Below, one piece after another: positions 43,854 through 53,556 of a stretch of DNA of 64,000 nucleotides. The stretch spans positions 2,170,001 to 2,234,000 of the forward strand of contig OZ220708.1 in assembly GCA_965116595.1 (NCBI GenBank), read 5' to 3'. How positions within the stretch are numbered: the first letter of the stretch is position 1; each line of letters begins with the position of its first letter. The translations under genes were made by a program, and so were the position numbers. The notes beneath the pieces are model-generated. The model saw only the letters and a program-made list of their open reading frames with translations, made no database searches and was not told where the DNA came from. Source of the DNA: G963663315 sp963668255. GTDB lineage: Bacteria; Pseudomonadota; Gammaproteobacteria; Arenicellales; Poriferihabitantaceae.

Positions 43854-44017
43854 CTGGTGTTGGCAACCGTCATTGGCTATTTCCCGTCTCGCTGTCGATT
43901 CGGTGCTCCTGCACTTCTTCCAGCAGCCAATTGCGGAATACAGCGACTGTTAAATATAAACAGTAAATTCGAAACCGTCAGTGAGCGTGCTCAACTGCTC
44001 TTGCTTCACTCAGCAAT

Positions 44018-47000
44018 TCATCCGATTTGGGCAAGCAGCGTCGCGTTTCCTCCGGCTGCTGTCGTATCGATGCATACGTGCCGTTCCAAAGTGCAGCGAT
44101 CGCTCATTTCACAATCCGTAATCAGTGGGATCAGTGCACCAATGCGGTGTGACAGGAATTTTCTGGCTTCACGTAAATCTTCCGGATCACTCCACAGGGC
44201 AATAGCGTCAAAACCCTCAAGGTGTAACAGGCTTTCGCGTGACAGGAATCCTGAAATCGCATTTCTTCCCGTTGCGCCGGGTGTGACTATCAGTGAAGAA
44301 CATCCCTTCTTCCTGGCAATGTCTGCCTGCTTCCAGGCTGTGGCTAAAGTTGGGCCAAGACAGAGAACTTTTCCACGAGGATAGAGGGACAGGCGATTGG
44401 ATTCTCCGGTTGGGCCCGGCAGGTCCACGGTGGTCAGAGGCAATTGTAGTGGTTCGGCCAGATCATTGAGCGCTTTTTGCACTATTTCCGGTGGCGCAAC
44501 TGGTCCTGAATCAATATCGTGGGCCACGAAGTGATCCCTGGTGAACCGTTGTACATAGTTTGGCCCTCCTGCTTTGGGACCGGTACCTGACAATCCTTCG
44601 CCGCCGAAAGGTTGAGACTCGACAATGGCTCCTATCTGATTTCGATTGATGTATAAATTGCCAACTTTCAGTTGTGATGTCATCTGCTCCACTCGACCAT
44701 CAATTCGTGTGTGTAATCCAAACGTAAGGCCGTATCCCTTGTTATTGATGCTGTTGATGACATGGTCAATCTCATCCGCCTTGAAAGTTGCGACATGCAG
44801 CACAGGGCCGAATATCTCTTCTTCAATATCTTCGATTCCGTTTACCTTCACCACTGACGGTCCAACAAATTTACCCGCGCCGGGGACATCCAGTTGCTTG
44901 ATCAGACGTCCCTCGCGCTTTGCAATATCCAGGTGGCAGTTGATAGTATCTCTTGCATCTGCATTGATGACCGGGCCAACATCAGTCGAAAACAACCAGG
45001 GGTCTTCGACTGCGAGCTCGTCCATAGCGCCCAGTAGCATATCCATGAATTCACTGGCACAGTCTTGTTGTAAATAGAGGATGCGCAGCGCTGAGCAACG
45101 TTGACCGGCGGATTGAAAAGAAGAAGCAATGATGTCTTTAACGGCCTGTTCCGGAAGCGCCGTTGAATCGACTACCATGGCATTAATGCCTCCTGTTTCT
45201 GCGATCAGCGCAGCGCCAGGAGAAATATTTTCCGCCATTGCTTTGTTGATTGTCTGTGCGGTTGACGTTGATCCCGTAAAACAGACCCCTCCGATACGAG
45301 GGTCTTCGCTGATTGCCGCCCCGACGACGGAGCCTCGTCCAGGTAAAAGCTGTAGAACCGGTTTCGGGACTCCAGCCTTATGCAGGAGCTTGACAGCAAT
45401 AGTTGCAACAATTGGAGTGGGGTCTGCAGGTTTCGCCAACACGCCGTTTCCAGCGGCCAGCGCCGCAGCTACTTGCCCGGTGAAAATGGCAAGGGGAAAG
45501 TTCCAGGGAGAGATGCACGCGATCAAACCCCGTGCAGTTCGATTCTCCAATGACTTGATCCGGGTGGCATAGTAACGCAGAAAATCCACTGCCTCGCGCA
45601 ATTCTGCAATGGCGTCCATTGTGTTTTTCCCGGCTTCGCGAGTAAGCGCTGCAAATAATTCGCCATAATTCTCCTCATAGAAGTCTGCAGCCCGGTTCAG
45701 AATGCGTGCACGATTGACTCCGCTCTCTTCTGTCCAATCCTTTGCCGAATCAATGGCATGCACTGCATCCTCGCGGGTAGCGTACACTACGCTGCCAACG
45801 ATATCGCCCGGATTGGCAGGATTAAGAACAGGCTGTGGTTGATAACCTTTGTACTTGCAGGCTGTCAGAGGATTGGCAATCCATCGATGGGATTTGAACG
45901 GAGTCCGGGCCTGGTCAATTTCAATAAGGTCGTTTTCGTTATTGATGTCCCAGCCTCGTGAATTCCGGCGTTCCGGGGCGTACAGGAAATTCGGATTTTT
46001 TATATGTGCCGATAACTTGTGGGAGTCAATTGCAGATTTTTCAAAGGGGTCTGTGACGATGTCGTCAACCGGAACTTTTTTATCGACAATCTGGTTTACG
46101 AAAGATGAATTTGCTCCATTTTCCAATAGCCGTCGTACAAGATATGCAAGCAGATCACGATGGGCGCCCACAGGCGCATAAATCCTGCACCGTGTCCCCT
46201 GTTTTTCATGTACCAGGCGATGTAATACCTCCCCCATTCCGTGGAGGCGTTGAAACTCGAATAATGAGTTATCGCTGCTTGATTCCAGTATCGCAGAAAC
46301 GGTATGTGCATTGTGTGTGGCAAATTGAGGATATATCCGGTCTGTCATCCCAAGCAGTTTCTTTGCGCAGCAAATATAGGACACGTCGGTTGCCGACTTC
46401 TGCGTGAACACAGGAAAGTCCCGGATACCATTGATTTGCGCACGTTTTATTTCGGTATCCCAGTAAGCGCCTTTGACCAATCGAACCATAATTTTTTTGT
46501 TGAGGTCAACAGACAACGACCAGACCCAGTCAATAACGTTTGCAGCACGTTTCCCGTAAGCCTGGATGACCACGCCAAAACCGTCCCAATCCGCCAAGCG
46601 CTCATCACGAAGAACGGCCTCGATTATGTCGAGGGACATATCCAATCGGTCCGCTTCCTCGGCGTCTATATTCAGGCCAATCCGGGCTTGCTTTGCACGC
46701 AACGCCAATGCCAGGACGCGGTCTGTCAATTCGGGCGCCGCTTTTGATTTCTGACTCACTTCATAGCGCGGATGCAGGGCAGACAATTTAACTGAAATAC
46801 CCGGGTTCTCACGAACCCGATCAGCGTTCGCAAGAGTCGCCAGGAACTCGATAGCCGCGCTGTAGACTTCGAAGTATCCCGCAGCGTCATGTGCGGTTAC
46901 AGCGGCTTCTCCCAACATATCGTAGGAGTAGGTATAACCTTTTTGTTCCCACGTCTCAGCTCGCACTGCCGCCTGTTCTATTGTCTCTCCCAGAACGAAT

Positions 47001-47461
47001 TGATTACCCATCTCTTGCATAATTCGTCTTATTGCAGTGCGGATTACCGGCTCTCCCAGCCTTTTTACGGTGTTGTGCAGGACGCTGGCCAGTCCGGACG
47101 ATGTATCGTTGTCCAAAACCTTTCCGGTAAGCATCAATGCCCAGGTCGATGCGTTCACCAGAGATGAACTGGATTGGCCGAGGTGGCGGCCCCAGGAGGA
47201 CGGTGCAATTTTGTCCGATATTAAATTATCAATTGTCTCAGTGTCCGGCACTCTCAATAATGCTTCCGCCAGGCACATCAATGCGATTCCTTCGTTTGTA
47301 GAAAGGCCATATTCACCGAGAAAGACTTCCATCAATCCTGGCTGATTGTCGTCTCTGATGGCATTCACCAGCGCTGTGGCTCGACGGGCAAAGCGTTTGC
47401 GTGAATCTGGTGTGACTTCCGCTTCCAGGACAAGATTGTTTAATATCTCCCGCTCATTCAT
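44018..47461 (-). CDS. putA: Bifunctional proline dehydrogenase / delta-1-pyrroline-5-carboxylate dehydrogenase
   Basis: About 1147 residues. The proline dehydrogenase barrel carries MVRLVKGAYWDTEIKRAQ and the FAD/proline region ATHNAHTV. The aldehyde dehydrogenase half has CISPWNFPLAIF, AETGGINAMVVDSTA (general base Glu) and FQSAGQRCSALR (nucleophile Cys). A C-terminal ALDH-like region (about 1000-1147) without catalytic motifs follows. It oxidises proline to glutamate with channelling. There is no N-terminal ribbon-helix-helix, so unlike E. coli PutA it should not repress transcription itself. The start at 47461 is chosen because conserved sequence begins there; ATG 47509 or TTG 47518 would lengthen it. 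Confidence 0.93.
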   Translation of the reverse strand: MNEREILNNLVLEAEVTPDSRKRFARRATALVNAIRDDNQPGLMEVFLGEYGLSTNEGIALMCLAEALLRVPDTETIDNLISDKIAPSSWGRHLGQSSSSLVNASTWALMLTGKVLDNDTSSGLASVLHNTVKRLGEPVIRTAIRRIMQEMGNQFVLGETIEQAAVRAETWEQKGYTYSYDMLGEAAVTAHDAAGYFEVYSAAIEFLATLANADRVRENPGISVKLSALHPRYEVSQKSKAAPELTDRVLALALRAKQARIGLNIDAEEADRLDMSLDIIEAVLRDERLADWDGFGVVIQAYGKRAANVIDWVWSLSVDLNKKIMVRLVKGAYWDTEIKRAQINGIRDFPVFTQKSATDVSYICCAKKLLGMTDRIYPQFATHNAHTVSAILESSSDNSLFEFQRLHGMGEVLHRLVHEKQGTRCRIYAPVGAHRDLLAYLVRRLLENGANSSFVNQIVDKKVPVDDIVTDPFEKSAIDSHKLSAHIKNPNFLYAPERRNSRGWDINNENDLIEIDQARTPFKSHRWIANPLTACKYKGYQPQPVLNPANPGDIVGSVVYATREDAVHAIDSAKDWTEESGVNRARILNRAADFYEENYGELFAALTREAGKNTMDAIAELREAVDFLRYYATRIKSLENRTARGLIACISPWNFPLAIFTGQVAAALAAGNGVLAKPADPTPIVATIAVKLLHKAGVPKPVLQLLPGRGSVVGAAISEDPRIGGVCFTGSTSTAQTINKAMAENISPGAALIAETGGINAMVVDSTALPEQAVKDIIASSFQSAGQRCSALRILYLQQDCASEFMDMLLGAMDELAVEDPWLFSTDVGPVINADARDTINCHLDIAKREGRLIKQLDVPGAGKFVGPSVVKVNGIEDIEEEIFGPVLHVATFKADEIDHVINSINNKGYGLTFGLHTRIDGRVEQMTSQLKVGNLYINRNQIGAIVESQPFGGEGLSGTGPKAGGPNYVQRFTRDHFVAHDIDSGPVAPPEIVQKALNDLAEPLQLPLTTVDLPGPTGESNRLSLYPRGKVLCLGPTLATAWKQADIARKKGCSSLIVTPGATGRNAISGFLSRESLLHLEGFDAIALWSDPEDLREARKFLSHRIGALIPLITDCEMSDRCTLERHVCIDTTAAGGNATLLAQIG

Positions 47462-47686
47462 CAGGCATGACTTTCTTATCCGGGACCGGATCGGTTCAAG
47501 CGAGCGCATTTGTGACAATTTGAAGAATAACCAGGTGGTTAATTTACCATGACACGGGAGTTACCCGAAAACGTATACTGCTTCCGGTCGAGCATCAAGT
47601 AGATGAACCATACCGGTTCAAAACTGGAAGTTGGAGTTGAATGGGCTTAATATGGACCGTTACACAACCTTAATTCGAGAGTAATC

Positions 47687-48160
47687 ATGTCAGGCATCGC
47701 ATTGTTAGCCCTGATTACCTTTTTATACGCAGGTTATAACTTGTTTATAAAGGTCGCCGGAGGGTACGTGCCAACATCTGCAACGACTACAGTTTTGGCG
47801 ACTTTTTGTCTCCAGCTTGGCGCAATTGTTACTACTGCAATATTTTTAACCGTTCTGGTTGGACGCGGAGGGCATGTGTTTTCGTTATCAACCCATTCCT
47901 ATGTCTGGGCAGTTATAGCGGGTTTATGTATTGGTGGCGCAGAAATTGCTTATTTCTATCTGTTTAGTGGGACAGGTCTATCCGAACCCATGTCTGCAAG
48001 TGTGGCGATTCCGGTAATAGTCAGTGGAACCATTGTCATTTCTCTTTTGTTTTCTTTATTTTTTCTTAAGGAACCCATCGCCATGAATCAATTGCTTGGC
48101 GTAATTTTAATCCTGTCTGGAATCGTTTTGCTTTTCGTTAACGGAAAAACGACCGCATAG
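47687..48160 (+). CDS. Half-size DMT/EamA-like membrane protein
   Basis: A 157-residue protein with five hydrophobic helices, starting FLYAGYNLFIKVAGG and ending LFSLFFLKEPIAMNQLLGVILILSG, which is a single EamA repeat. Such half-size DMT proteins act as dimers. It lies divergent from putA; an export role for an amino acid is possible but not shown. A reasonable Shine-Dalgarno (GAGAG) lies upstream of the ATG. Base composition here is lower in GC than the block that follows. Confidence 0.8.
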   Translation: MSGIALLALITFLYAGYNLFIKVAGGYVPTSATTTVLATFCLQLGAIVTTAIFLTVLVGRGGHVFSLSTHSYVWAVIAGLCIGGAEIAYFYLFSGTGLSEPMSASVAIPVIVSGTIVISLLFSLFFLKEPIAMNQLLGVILILSGIVLLFVNGKTTA

Positions 48161-48172
48161 CCCCAGGGGGGC

Positions 48173-48197
48173 CATCCTGATGTCGAAGGTCAGGATG
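48173..48197. terminator. Hairpin between convergent genes (possible bidirectional terminator)
   Basis: CATCCTGA at 48173-48180 pairs exactly with TCAGGATG at 48190-48197 across a 9-base loop, in the 50 bp between the DMT gene and the convergent hydroxylase gene. There is no strong T-run on either side. Confidence 0.4.
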
Positions 48198-48210
48198 TGT
48201 TCAGACGAGA

Positions 48211-49188
48211 TCACGTGACGGGATTACCCAGTCTGCGCATCCGCTGTTTGACCAGCGCTCTACCTTCGGCGCTGCCATCGTGCCAACTGCCCATTGGTTT
48301 GTCAACTGGCGTCATACTGTTGCCGTAGTTCACATGAAAGTAGCGGTGATGGAGATGGTGGAAGTAGTCTCCCGCTGGCACGTCTATTCCACCTGGCAGA
48401 TTGAGACGATTGAATCCCGAATGGGACACCGCCGGGCTGACGCCCTGATAAAGCCCTGTCATGATCAGCAGCACGGGATGTATCGGCACTACCCACCAGA
48501 GTAAAAACAGGCTGAAGTAGATCAGGTGTTCCACCGGGTGCATGGAGATACCGCTCCAGGGGCCGGTATTGGTGTTACGATGATGCAGGTCGTGGGCGAT
48601 GTTGAAAAGCGGGCGCCAGTGGAGCAGTCGATGATTCAGGTAGAAGTGGAAGGTTGACCAGAACAGTACACCGAAGGCCATGATGACGACCCAGGCCGGG
48701 GCTTCGCGGAAACCGACCCACTCCATGTGTCCCGAGGCATACCACCACCAGGTGAGGCACTCATACAATGTCCAGACCGTGACGCCGCTGGCGAGGCTCC
48801 AGAACATGTTGTCCCTGACCTGGTCATTGAATGTGAAACGTGCATCGTTCCGCGCCATCCACGCGGCATTGAATTTGTAGTCGTTCCCTTGACGGCGGCG
48901 GATGTAGAACCACCAGTGCAGACCGCCGGCGAACAGGGTCAGTACCGCAGCATTCCGGAGCCAGATCAAGGCCATCCAGTCCAGGGACAGCGTGGCCATG
49001 GTTTGCATGGAAGGCGTCAACCATTGCCACAGAATCACGGACAGTGCGACAAAAATGTATCCCCAGGGATACAGCATGTTGACGAACAGATACCGCAGCG
49101 CCGCCAGGGGCTTCGGTGGCCAGGCGTACAAGGGCGGAACCGGGATGGGTTCTTCGGGATGGTAGCTGGTGGTGGTGTCTGATGCCAT
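48211..49188 (-). CDS. Sterol desaturase / fatty acid hydroxylase superfamily protein
   Basis: A 325-residue integral membrane di-iron enzyme of the sterol desaturase family. Three histidine boxes are seen: HFYLNHRLLHW, then IAHDLHHRNTN, and FHHLHHRYFH. Four or more hydrophobic helices surround them. Family members hydroxylate or desaturate lipids using O2 and an external electron donor. The substrate is unknown; there are no lipid genes next to it. It starts about 334 bp from the divergent ABC transporter and shares its high GC content. Confidence 0.9.
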   Translation of the reverse strand: MASDTTTSYHPEEPIPVPPLYAWPPKPLAALRYLFVNMLYPWGYIFVALSVILWQWLTPSMQTMATLSLDWMALIWLRNAAVLTLFAGGLHWWFYIRRRQGNDYKFNAAWMARNDARFTFNDQVRDNMFWSLASGVTVWTLYECLTWWWYASGHMEWVGFREAPAWVVIMAFGVLFWSTFHFYLNHRLLHWRPLFNIAHDLHHRNTNTGPWSGISMHPVEHLIYFSLFLLWWVVPIHPVLLIMTGLYQGVSPAVSHSGFNRLNLPGGIDVPAGDYFHHLHHRYFHVNYGNSMTPVDKPMGSWHDGSAEGRALVKQRMRRLGNPVT

Positions 49189-49522
49189 GGGAGGGACCCT
49201 CGATTGTTGGTTGTGAAGGTATCGCTGAAGCCGGGGCTGAAACCTGGAGGAATCCTCCGGATTTCCGGTGCAAGTACGGCAGCCGGGGATTCAGCCGGTC
49301 CTAACGGTATCAGTCCGGAACAGAATCTATCACGATGATCAATTGAGCGTCAATAATTTATCTTTGGTTAATTCGTTCAGGCGAAGCGTTGAAGCTGGAC
49401 AGGTAATGCACTATCATATTCATCCGCAATACCCATAATCCTGCTGACCGGAGGTTGATATCCACTCGTCCCGGCTGAGCGTGGTTTTGTGTCTTATACC
49501 AAAATCAGGAGGAATTTATCCG
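49189..49522. other. Intergenic control region ahead of the ABC importer operon
   Basis: These 334 bp hold no gene. A perfect palindrome GGAGGAATCCTCC at 49246-49258 and a short inverted pair ATTGA/TCAAT at 49342-49354 could be operator or hairpin elements. AGGAGG at 49507-49512, 10 bases before the ATG at 49523, is a strong ribosome-binding site that fixes the start of the binding-protein gene. Confidence 0.55.
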
Positions 49523-50755
49523 ATGAAGAAAACACTCAGATTGACGGGTTGCGTACTGGGGGTGGCCCTGCTGTTCGCAAATTCGGCATCTGCCCAGGAT
49601 TGCGGCACCATTGTTCTGGGATCCGCGATCTCCCTGACCGGAAAATACGCGACCAACGGTGTTCATGCCAGGAACGGCTACGAGTTCGCAGTCCGGAAAA
49701 TCAGCGATGCCGGCGGCGTGAAGGTCGGGGACAAGTGCTACAACTTCAACGTGATCTATTACGATGACGAGTCCAAGGGTGACCGGGGCGCCACTCTGGC
49801 GGAGCGCCTGATCAACAAGGACAAGGTCCAGTATATGCTTGGCCCTTACTCCTCCAGTCTTACCAAGGCCATCGCGGCGGTGACGGAGAAGTACCGGATC
49901 CCCATGGTGGAAGCCGAAGGTGCGTCCCGCTCGCTTTTCAACCAGGGTTACAGGTACCTGTTCGCGGTGTTGTCCACTTCGGAGCAGTATCTCGCTTCCG
50001 CAGTGACCCTGGCCGCCGGGATGGCCCGGGAATCAGGTAAGGAACCGTCTTCCGTGAAAGTGGCGGTGGCGGTGGAGAACGATCCGTTCTCTCTCGATAT
50101 TCGAGCGGGTGTGCTGGAGGATGCCGCCAGGTACGGCATGAAAATCGTGGTTGACGAACAGCTTCCGCGCGACCTGTTCGATATGAGCGCCATCCTGACC
50201 AAGGTCAAGTTGCTGAAGCCGGACCTGCTGATCGTCAGCGGCCACTCCAAGGGCGCCGCTACGGCGGTTCGCCAGATCAGCGAGCAGAAGGTTCCCACAC
50301 CCATGATCGCCATCACTCACTGTGAGGCGGCGGATGTGGTGGGTAACTTTGGCGCCGCCGCCAACGATATTCTCTGTGCCACGCAGTGGGCGGAAACGCT
50401 GAGCTACGAAGATCCGATGTTCGGCGCCGCCGCCAATTATGAGAAAGAATTGAAAGCGGCGTTCCCTGAATACGCGGAGAAAACCATTCCTTACCAGGCC
50501 GCACAGGCTTCCGCCGCGGTGTACGTATTCAAGGACGCTTTCGAGCGGGCCGGCAGCTTGGACAAGGAAGCTGTGCGTGACGCCATCGCACAGACCGACC
50601 TGATGACGTTCTATGGCGCCATCAGGTTTTCCGAAGCCGGCAATAATATCGCCAAGCCGATGGTGCTGCGGCAAATTCAGGATGGCGAGTACAATGTGGT
50701 GGCGCCTTCAGAATTCGCATCACACAAGGTTAACTGGCCGCGTGCGCCCCGGTAA
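49523..50755 (+). CDS. Branched-chain amino acid-type ABC transporter substrate-binding protein
   Basis: A 410-residue periplasmic binding protein of the Leu/Ile/Val type (Peripla_BP_6). Its signal peptide ends at SASAQD, cut near residue 25. The first lobe begins TIVLGSAISLTGKYATNG, followed by YNFNVIYYDDESKGDRGATL and the hinge region GPYSSSLTKAIAAV. The ligand could be a branched-chain amino acid, urea, an amide or an aromatic compound. It heads a complete livJHMGF-type operon. The start is set by AGGAGG ten bases upstream; longer frames have no such site. Confidence 0.93.
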   Translation: MKKTLRLTGCVLGVALLFANSASAQDCGTIVLGSAISLTGKYATNGVHARNGYEFAVRKISDAGGVKVGDKCYNFNVIYYDDESKGDRGATLAERLINKDKVQYMLGPYSSSLTKAIAAVTEKYRIPMVEAEGASRSLFNQGYRYLFAVLSTSEQYLASAVTLAAGMARESGKEPSSVKVAVAVENDPFSLDIRAGVLEDAARYGMKIVVDEQLPRDLFDMSAILTKVKLLKPDLLIVSGHSKGAATAVRQISEQKVPTPMIAITHCEAADVVGNFGAAANDILCATQWAETLSYEDPMFGAAANYEKELKAAFPEYAEKTIPYQAAQASAAVYVFKDAFERAGSLDKEAVRDAIAQTDLMTFYGAIRFSEAGNNIAKPMVLRQIQDGEYNVVAPSEFASHKVNWPRAPR

Positions 50756-50839
50756 CGCCAGACCAGACGGACAGGATGTCTCAGAGCCCCGAGCGTCCTG
50801 GCCTGTATGATCCCCGCGGAAATTTATCACTAACCCTCC

Positions 50840-51751
50840 ATGGACCAGGTTTCCGGAAATCTCTCGCTGCTGTTCGAGTTCCCCGTCGTCAATCTGAAAA
50901 TCATCATTGACGGACTCATGATCGGGGCGTTGTTCGCCCTCGCCGCCTACGGGTTGGCCCTGGTATGGGGGGTGATGAACGTCAAGAATTTCGCTCAGGG
51001 GGATTTGGTGATCGCCGGAGGATACGTGGCCTGGTGGCTGGCAAAGCAGGGTCTGCCGCCACTGATCGGGGTTCCCGCGGCATTCGTGGTGATGTGGGGG
51101 CTTGGCTGGACCATCTATAAGCTGGTCATTTCCCGGGTGATTGAGCGTGATCTGTTCACCTCCCTGCTGGCGACGTTCGGTCTTGCCATTATCATGGCGC
51201 AGATGCTGAATCTGATGTTCGGTTCGGATACCCAAAGCATACAGCTGCAGTATGACACTTTGTATTTCTTCGACGGTTTCATCGATGTGCCCATTGCCAG
51301 GTTGTTGGGCGTGCTGATGGCGATGACCCTCGCTGTCGGTGTTGTTCTGTTCATGAAAAAAAGCCGTATGGGTCAGGCTATCCGCGCTACCGCCCAGGAT
51401 GCCCGTGCCGCCCGGGTGCTCGGCATTGATACCGAAAAGGTGTACGCTTTCACTTTCTCGCTGAATGCTGCCATCTGCGGCGCAGCCGGGGCTATCATTG
51501 TTATGGTATGGGTGATTCAGCCATTCTACGGCATTACCCATTCCGTGCGGTCGTTCGTGATCGTTACGGCTGCGGGCATCGGCAACCTTCCGGGTGTGAT
51601 CGCCGCCGGTCTGGGTATCGGCGTCGCCGAACAGTACGGCGCCCATATCTTCGGTATCGGTTACCAACAGGCCATTGCGGTACTGTTGTTGTTACTGGTG
51701 CTGATCTGGCGTCTCATTCAGCAGCGCCGGGTGCGTCAGAGCCTGAGATAG
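50840..51751 (+). CDS. livH: Branched-chain amino acid-type ABC transporter permease (LivH family)
   Basis: A 303-residue permease with about eight helices. LivH signatures include IDGLMIGALFALAAYGLALVWGVMNVKNFAQGD and GQAIRATAQDARAARVLGID, the latter the cytoplasmic coupling helix that contacts the ATPases. It pairs with the LivM-type permease 12 bp downstream to form the membrane channel. GC-rich codon use is shared by all five genes of this operon. Confidence 0.95.
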   Translation: MDQVSGNLSLLFEFPVVNLKIIIDGLMIGALFALAAYGLALVWGVMNVKNFAQGDLVIAGGYVAWWLAKQGLPPLIGVPAAFVVMWGLGWTIYKLVISRVIERDLFTSLLATFGLAIIMAQMLNLMFGSDTQSIQLQYDTLYFFDGFIDVPIARLLGVLMAMTLAVGVVLFMKKSRMGQAIRATAQDARAARVLGIDTEKVYAFTFSLNAAICGAAGAIIVMVWVIQPFYGITHSVRSFVIVTAAGIGNLPGVIAAGLGIGVAEQYGAHIFGIGYQQAIAVLLLLLVLIWRLIQQRRVRQSLR

Positions 51752-51763
51752 GGGAGCGCTATC

Positions 51764-52798
51764 ATGAGAAAAACCCTGTTTTACGCAGCGCTGTCGCTGA
51801 TCGTTCTGGCGTTGCCCTTTCTGTTCCCGGATTTCCGTACCCAGTTCGCCGCGTTGTGGCTGATGATCATCGTCGCGCTGACCTGGGACATGACCGGTGG
51901 CCAGATGGGGTACAATTCTCTGGGCAACATCTTTTTCTATGGCACCGGGATGTACGCCGCGGCGCTGATTGCTATTGGCATGGTGCACCCCATCGGGGAA
52001 TACACCGACGCCAGCCGTTCCGAACTGATGCTGTTTTCCGATGGACAGTATTTCACCGGCGTGTTCCTCGGTTGCCTCGGCGCCGGACTATTCTGCGCCC
52101 TGGCCGCGGTAATCATCGGCTATGTGACCTTCGGCCTGCGGGGACCCTATTTCGCCATTGGCACCCTGGGTGTCGCCATCGCTACAGGTGAACTGGTGTC
52201 CAACTGGGAGTGGGTCGGCGGCGGCCAGGGGATTCAACTGCCGGTGTACCCCGGCGATCTTGAAATCGGAAAACTGTTCTTCTATTCCCTCTTCGCGGGC
52301 ACCGGCGTGGCTTTGTTCGTCTTTTGCAAATGGCTCTATAGCACCCGCTTCGGCGCCGCCATCAACGCCATTCGCGACGACGAGGAAAAGGCCGAAGCCA
52401 TGGGTATCCATACCCTGCGCTACAAGCTCACCGCCTGGGCCCTGTCGGCCTTCTTTGTCGGCGTGGCTGGGGGCATCTCGGCATTTCAGCTGATTCACTT
52501 CGAGCCTCTGGAGACTGCCTACCAGACCATCAACCTCGGCATTTTCATGGTGGTCTGCGTGCTGCTTGGCGGCAAGGGAACCCTGTGGGGGCCCGTGGTC
52601 GGCGCCATCGTCTTCCATGTCATCAAGGAGGTGACCTGGAACTATCTTCTCGGCTGGCAGTGGGTGGCCCTGGGCGCCCTGATCGTGGTAACCGTAGTGT
52701 ACTTCCAGGATGGCATTATGGGTTGGCTGATGCATAACCGGCCGGAATGGTTCGGCATTCGGGTGGAGAAGAAGGATGCCGGGGGGAATGCGGCATGA
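51764..52798 (+). CDS. livM: Branched-chain amino acid-type ABC transporter permease (LivM family)
   Basis: A 344-residue permease of the LivM branch. It carries GGQMGYNSLGNIFFYGTGMYAAAL, the LivM version of the LSLG.A.F.G.GAY motif, and the coupling-helix region RFGAAINAIRDDEEKAEAMGI. It has about ten helices. It forms the heterodimeric channel with LivH. Its stop overlaps the LivG-type ATPase start by 4 bp (ATGA). Confidence 0.95.
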   Translation: MRKTLFYAALSLIVLALPFLFPDFRTQFAALWLMIIVALTWDMTGGQMGYNSLGNIFFYGTGMYAAALIAIGMVHPIGEYTDASRSELMLFSDGQYFTGVFLGCLGAGLFCALAAVIIGYVTFGLRGPYFAIGTLGVAIATGELVSNWEWVGGGQGIQLPVYPGDLEIGKLFFYSLFAGTGVALFVFCKWLYSTRFGAAINAIRDDEEKAEAMGIHTLRYKLTAWALSAFFVGVAGGISAFQLIHFEPLETAYQTINLGIFMVVCVLLGGKGTLWGPVVGAIVFHVIKEVTWNYLLGWQWVALGALIVVTVVYFQDGIMGWLMHNRPEWFGIRVEKKDAGGNAA

Positions 52799-53538
52799 GC
52801 GCGATTATTGACGTCAAGGAGGTCACCAAGACTTTCGGCGGTGTGATGGCCAATACCGATCTCTCCGTGCAGGTGGAAAAGGGCGGCATCACCGGCTTGA
52901 TCGGGCCCAATGGCTCCGGCAAGACCACACTGTTCAACTCCATCGTCGGTTACCACCCCATCGATTCCGGGTCCATCCATTTCGGGGGCCGTGAGATCTC
53001 CAGGCTGCCGGTACAGCGGATCGCCCGCCTCGGGCTTTTGCGTACCTTTCAGCAGACCCGGATCTATGGCGCCATGAACTGCGTGGACAATATGCTGATC
53101 TCCATGCCCCATCGCAAGATGAATTTTCGGGAGTCGTTTGGCCGTAACACCCGGGAAGACCGGGAGCGGGCAGAAATGCTGCTGGATTTCGTCGGCCTTT
53201 ATGAAAAACGCCTGCTGCGTTCGGGTTCGCTGTCGTTCGGTCAGCAGAAACTGCTGGAGTTCGCCATGGCGTTGATGAACGAACCCACCGTGCTGCTGCT
53301 GGACGAACCGACGGCAGGCATCAACCCGACGCTGATCAACGGCCTCATCGACCGGCTCAAGCGCGCCAACAGCGAGTTCGGCATTACGCTGTTCATCATC
53401 GAACACAACATGCGGGTGATCATGAACATTGCGGACACGATCTACTGTCTTGCCCATGGCAAACTGCTCGCCAGGGGAACCCCTGAGGAAATCCAGCATG
53501 ACCAGCGGGTGATCAGTGCCTATCTCGGCGCCCATTGA
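52795..53538 (+). CDS. livG: Branched-chain amino acid-type ABC transporter ATPase (LivG family)
   Basis: A 247-residue ABC ATPase: Walker A GPNGSGKTT (38-46), the LivG-specific GLLRTFQQTRIYG Q-loop region, signature LSFGQQKLLEFAMAL, Walker B LLLDEPTAGINP and H-loop IIEHNM. It supplies power to the LivHM channel. The ATG at 52795 overlaps the upstream permease stop; longer frames are inside livM and ignored. Confidence 0.95.
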   Translation: MSAIIDVKEVTKTFGGVMANTDLSVQVEKGGITGLIGPNGSGKTTLFNSIVGYHPIDSGSIHFGGREISRLPVQRIARLGLLRTFQQTRIYGAMNCVDNMLISMPHRKMNFRESFGRNTREDRERAEMLLDFVGLYEKRLLRSGSLSFGQQKLLEFAMALMNEPTVLLLDEPTAGINPTLINGLIDRLKRANSEFGITLFIIEHNMRVIMNIADTIYCLAHGKLLARGTPEEIQHDQRVISAYLGAH

Positions 53539-53556
53539 TCCGGCCAGGGAACTGAA

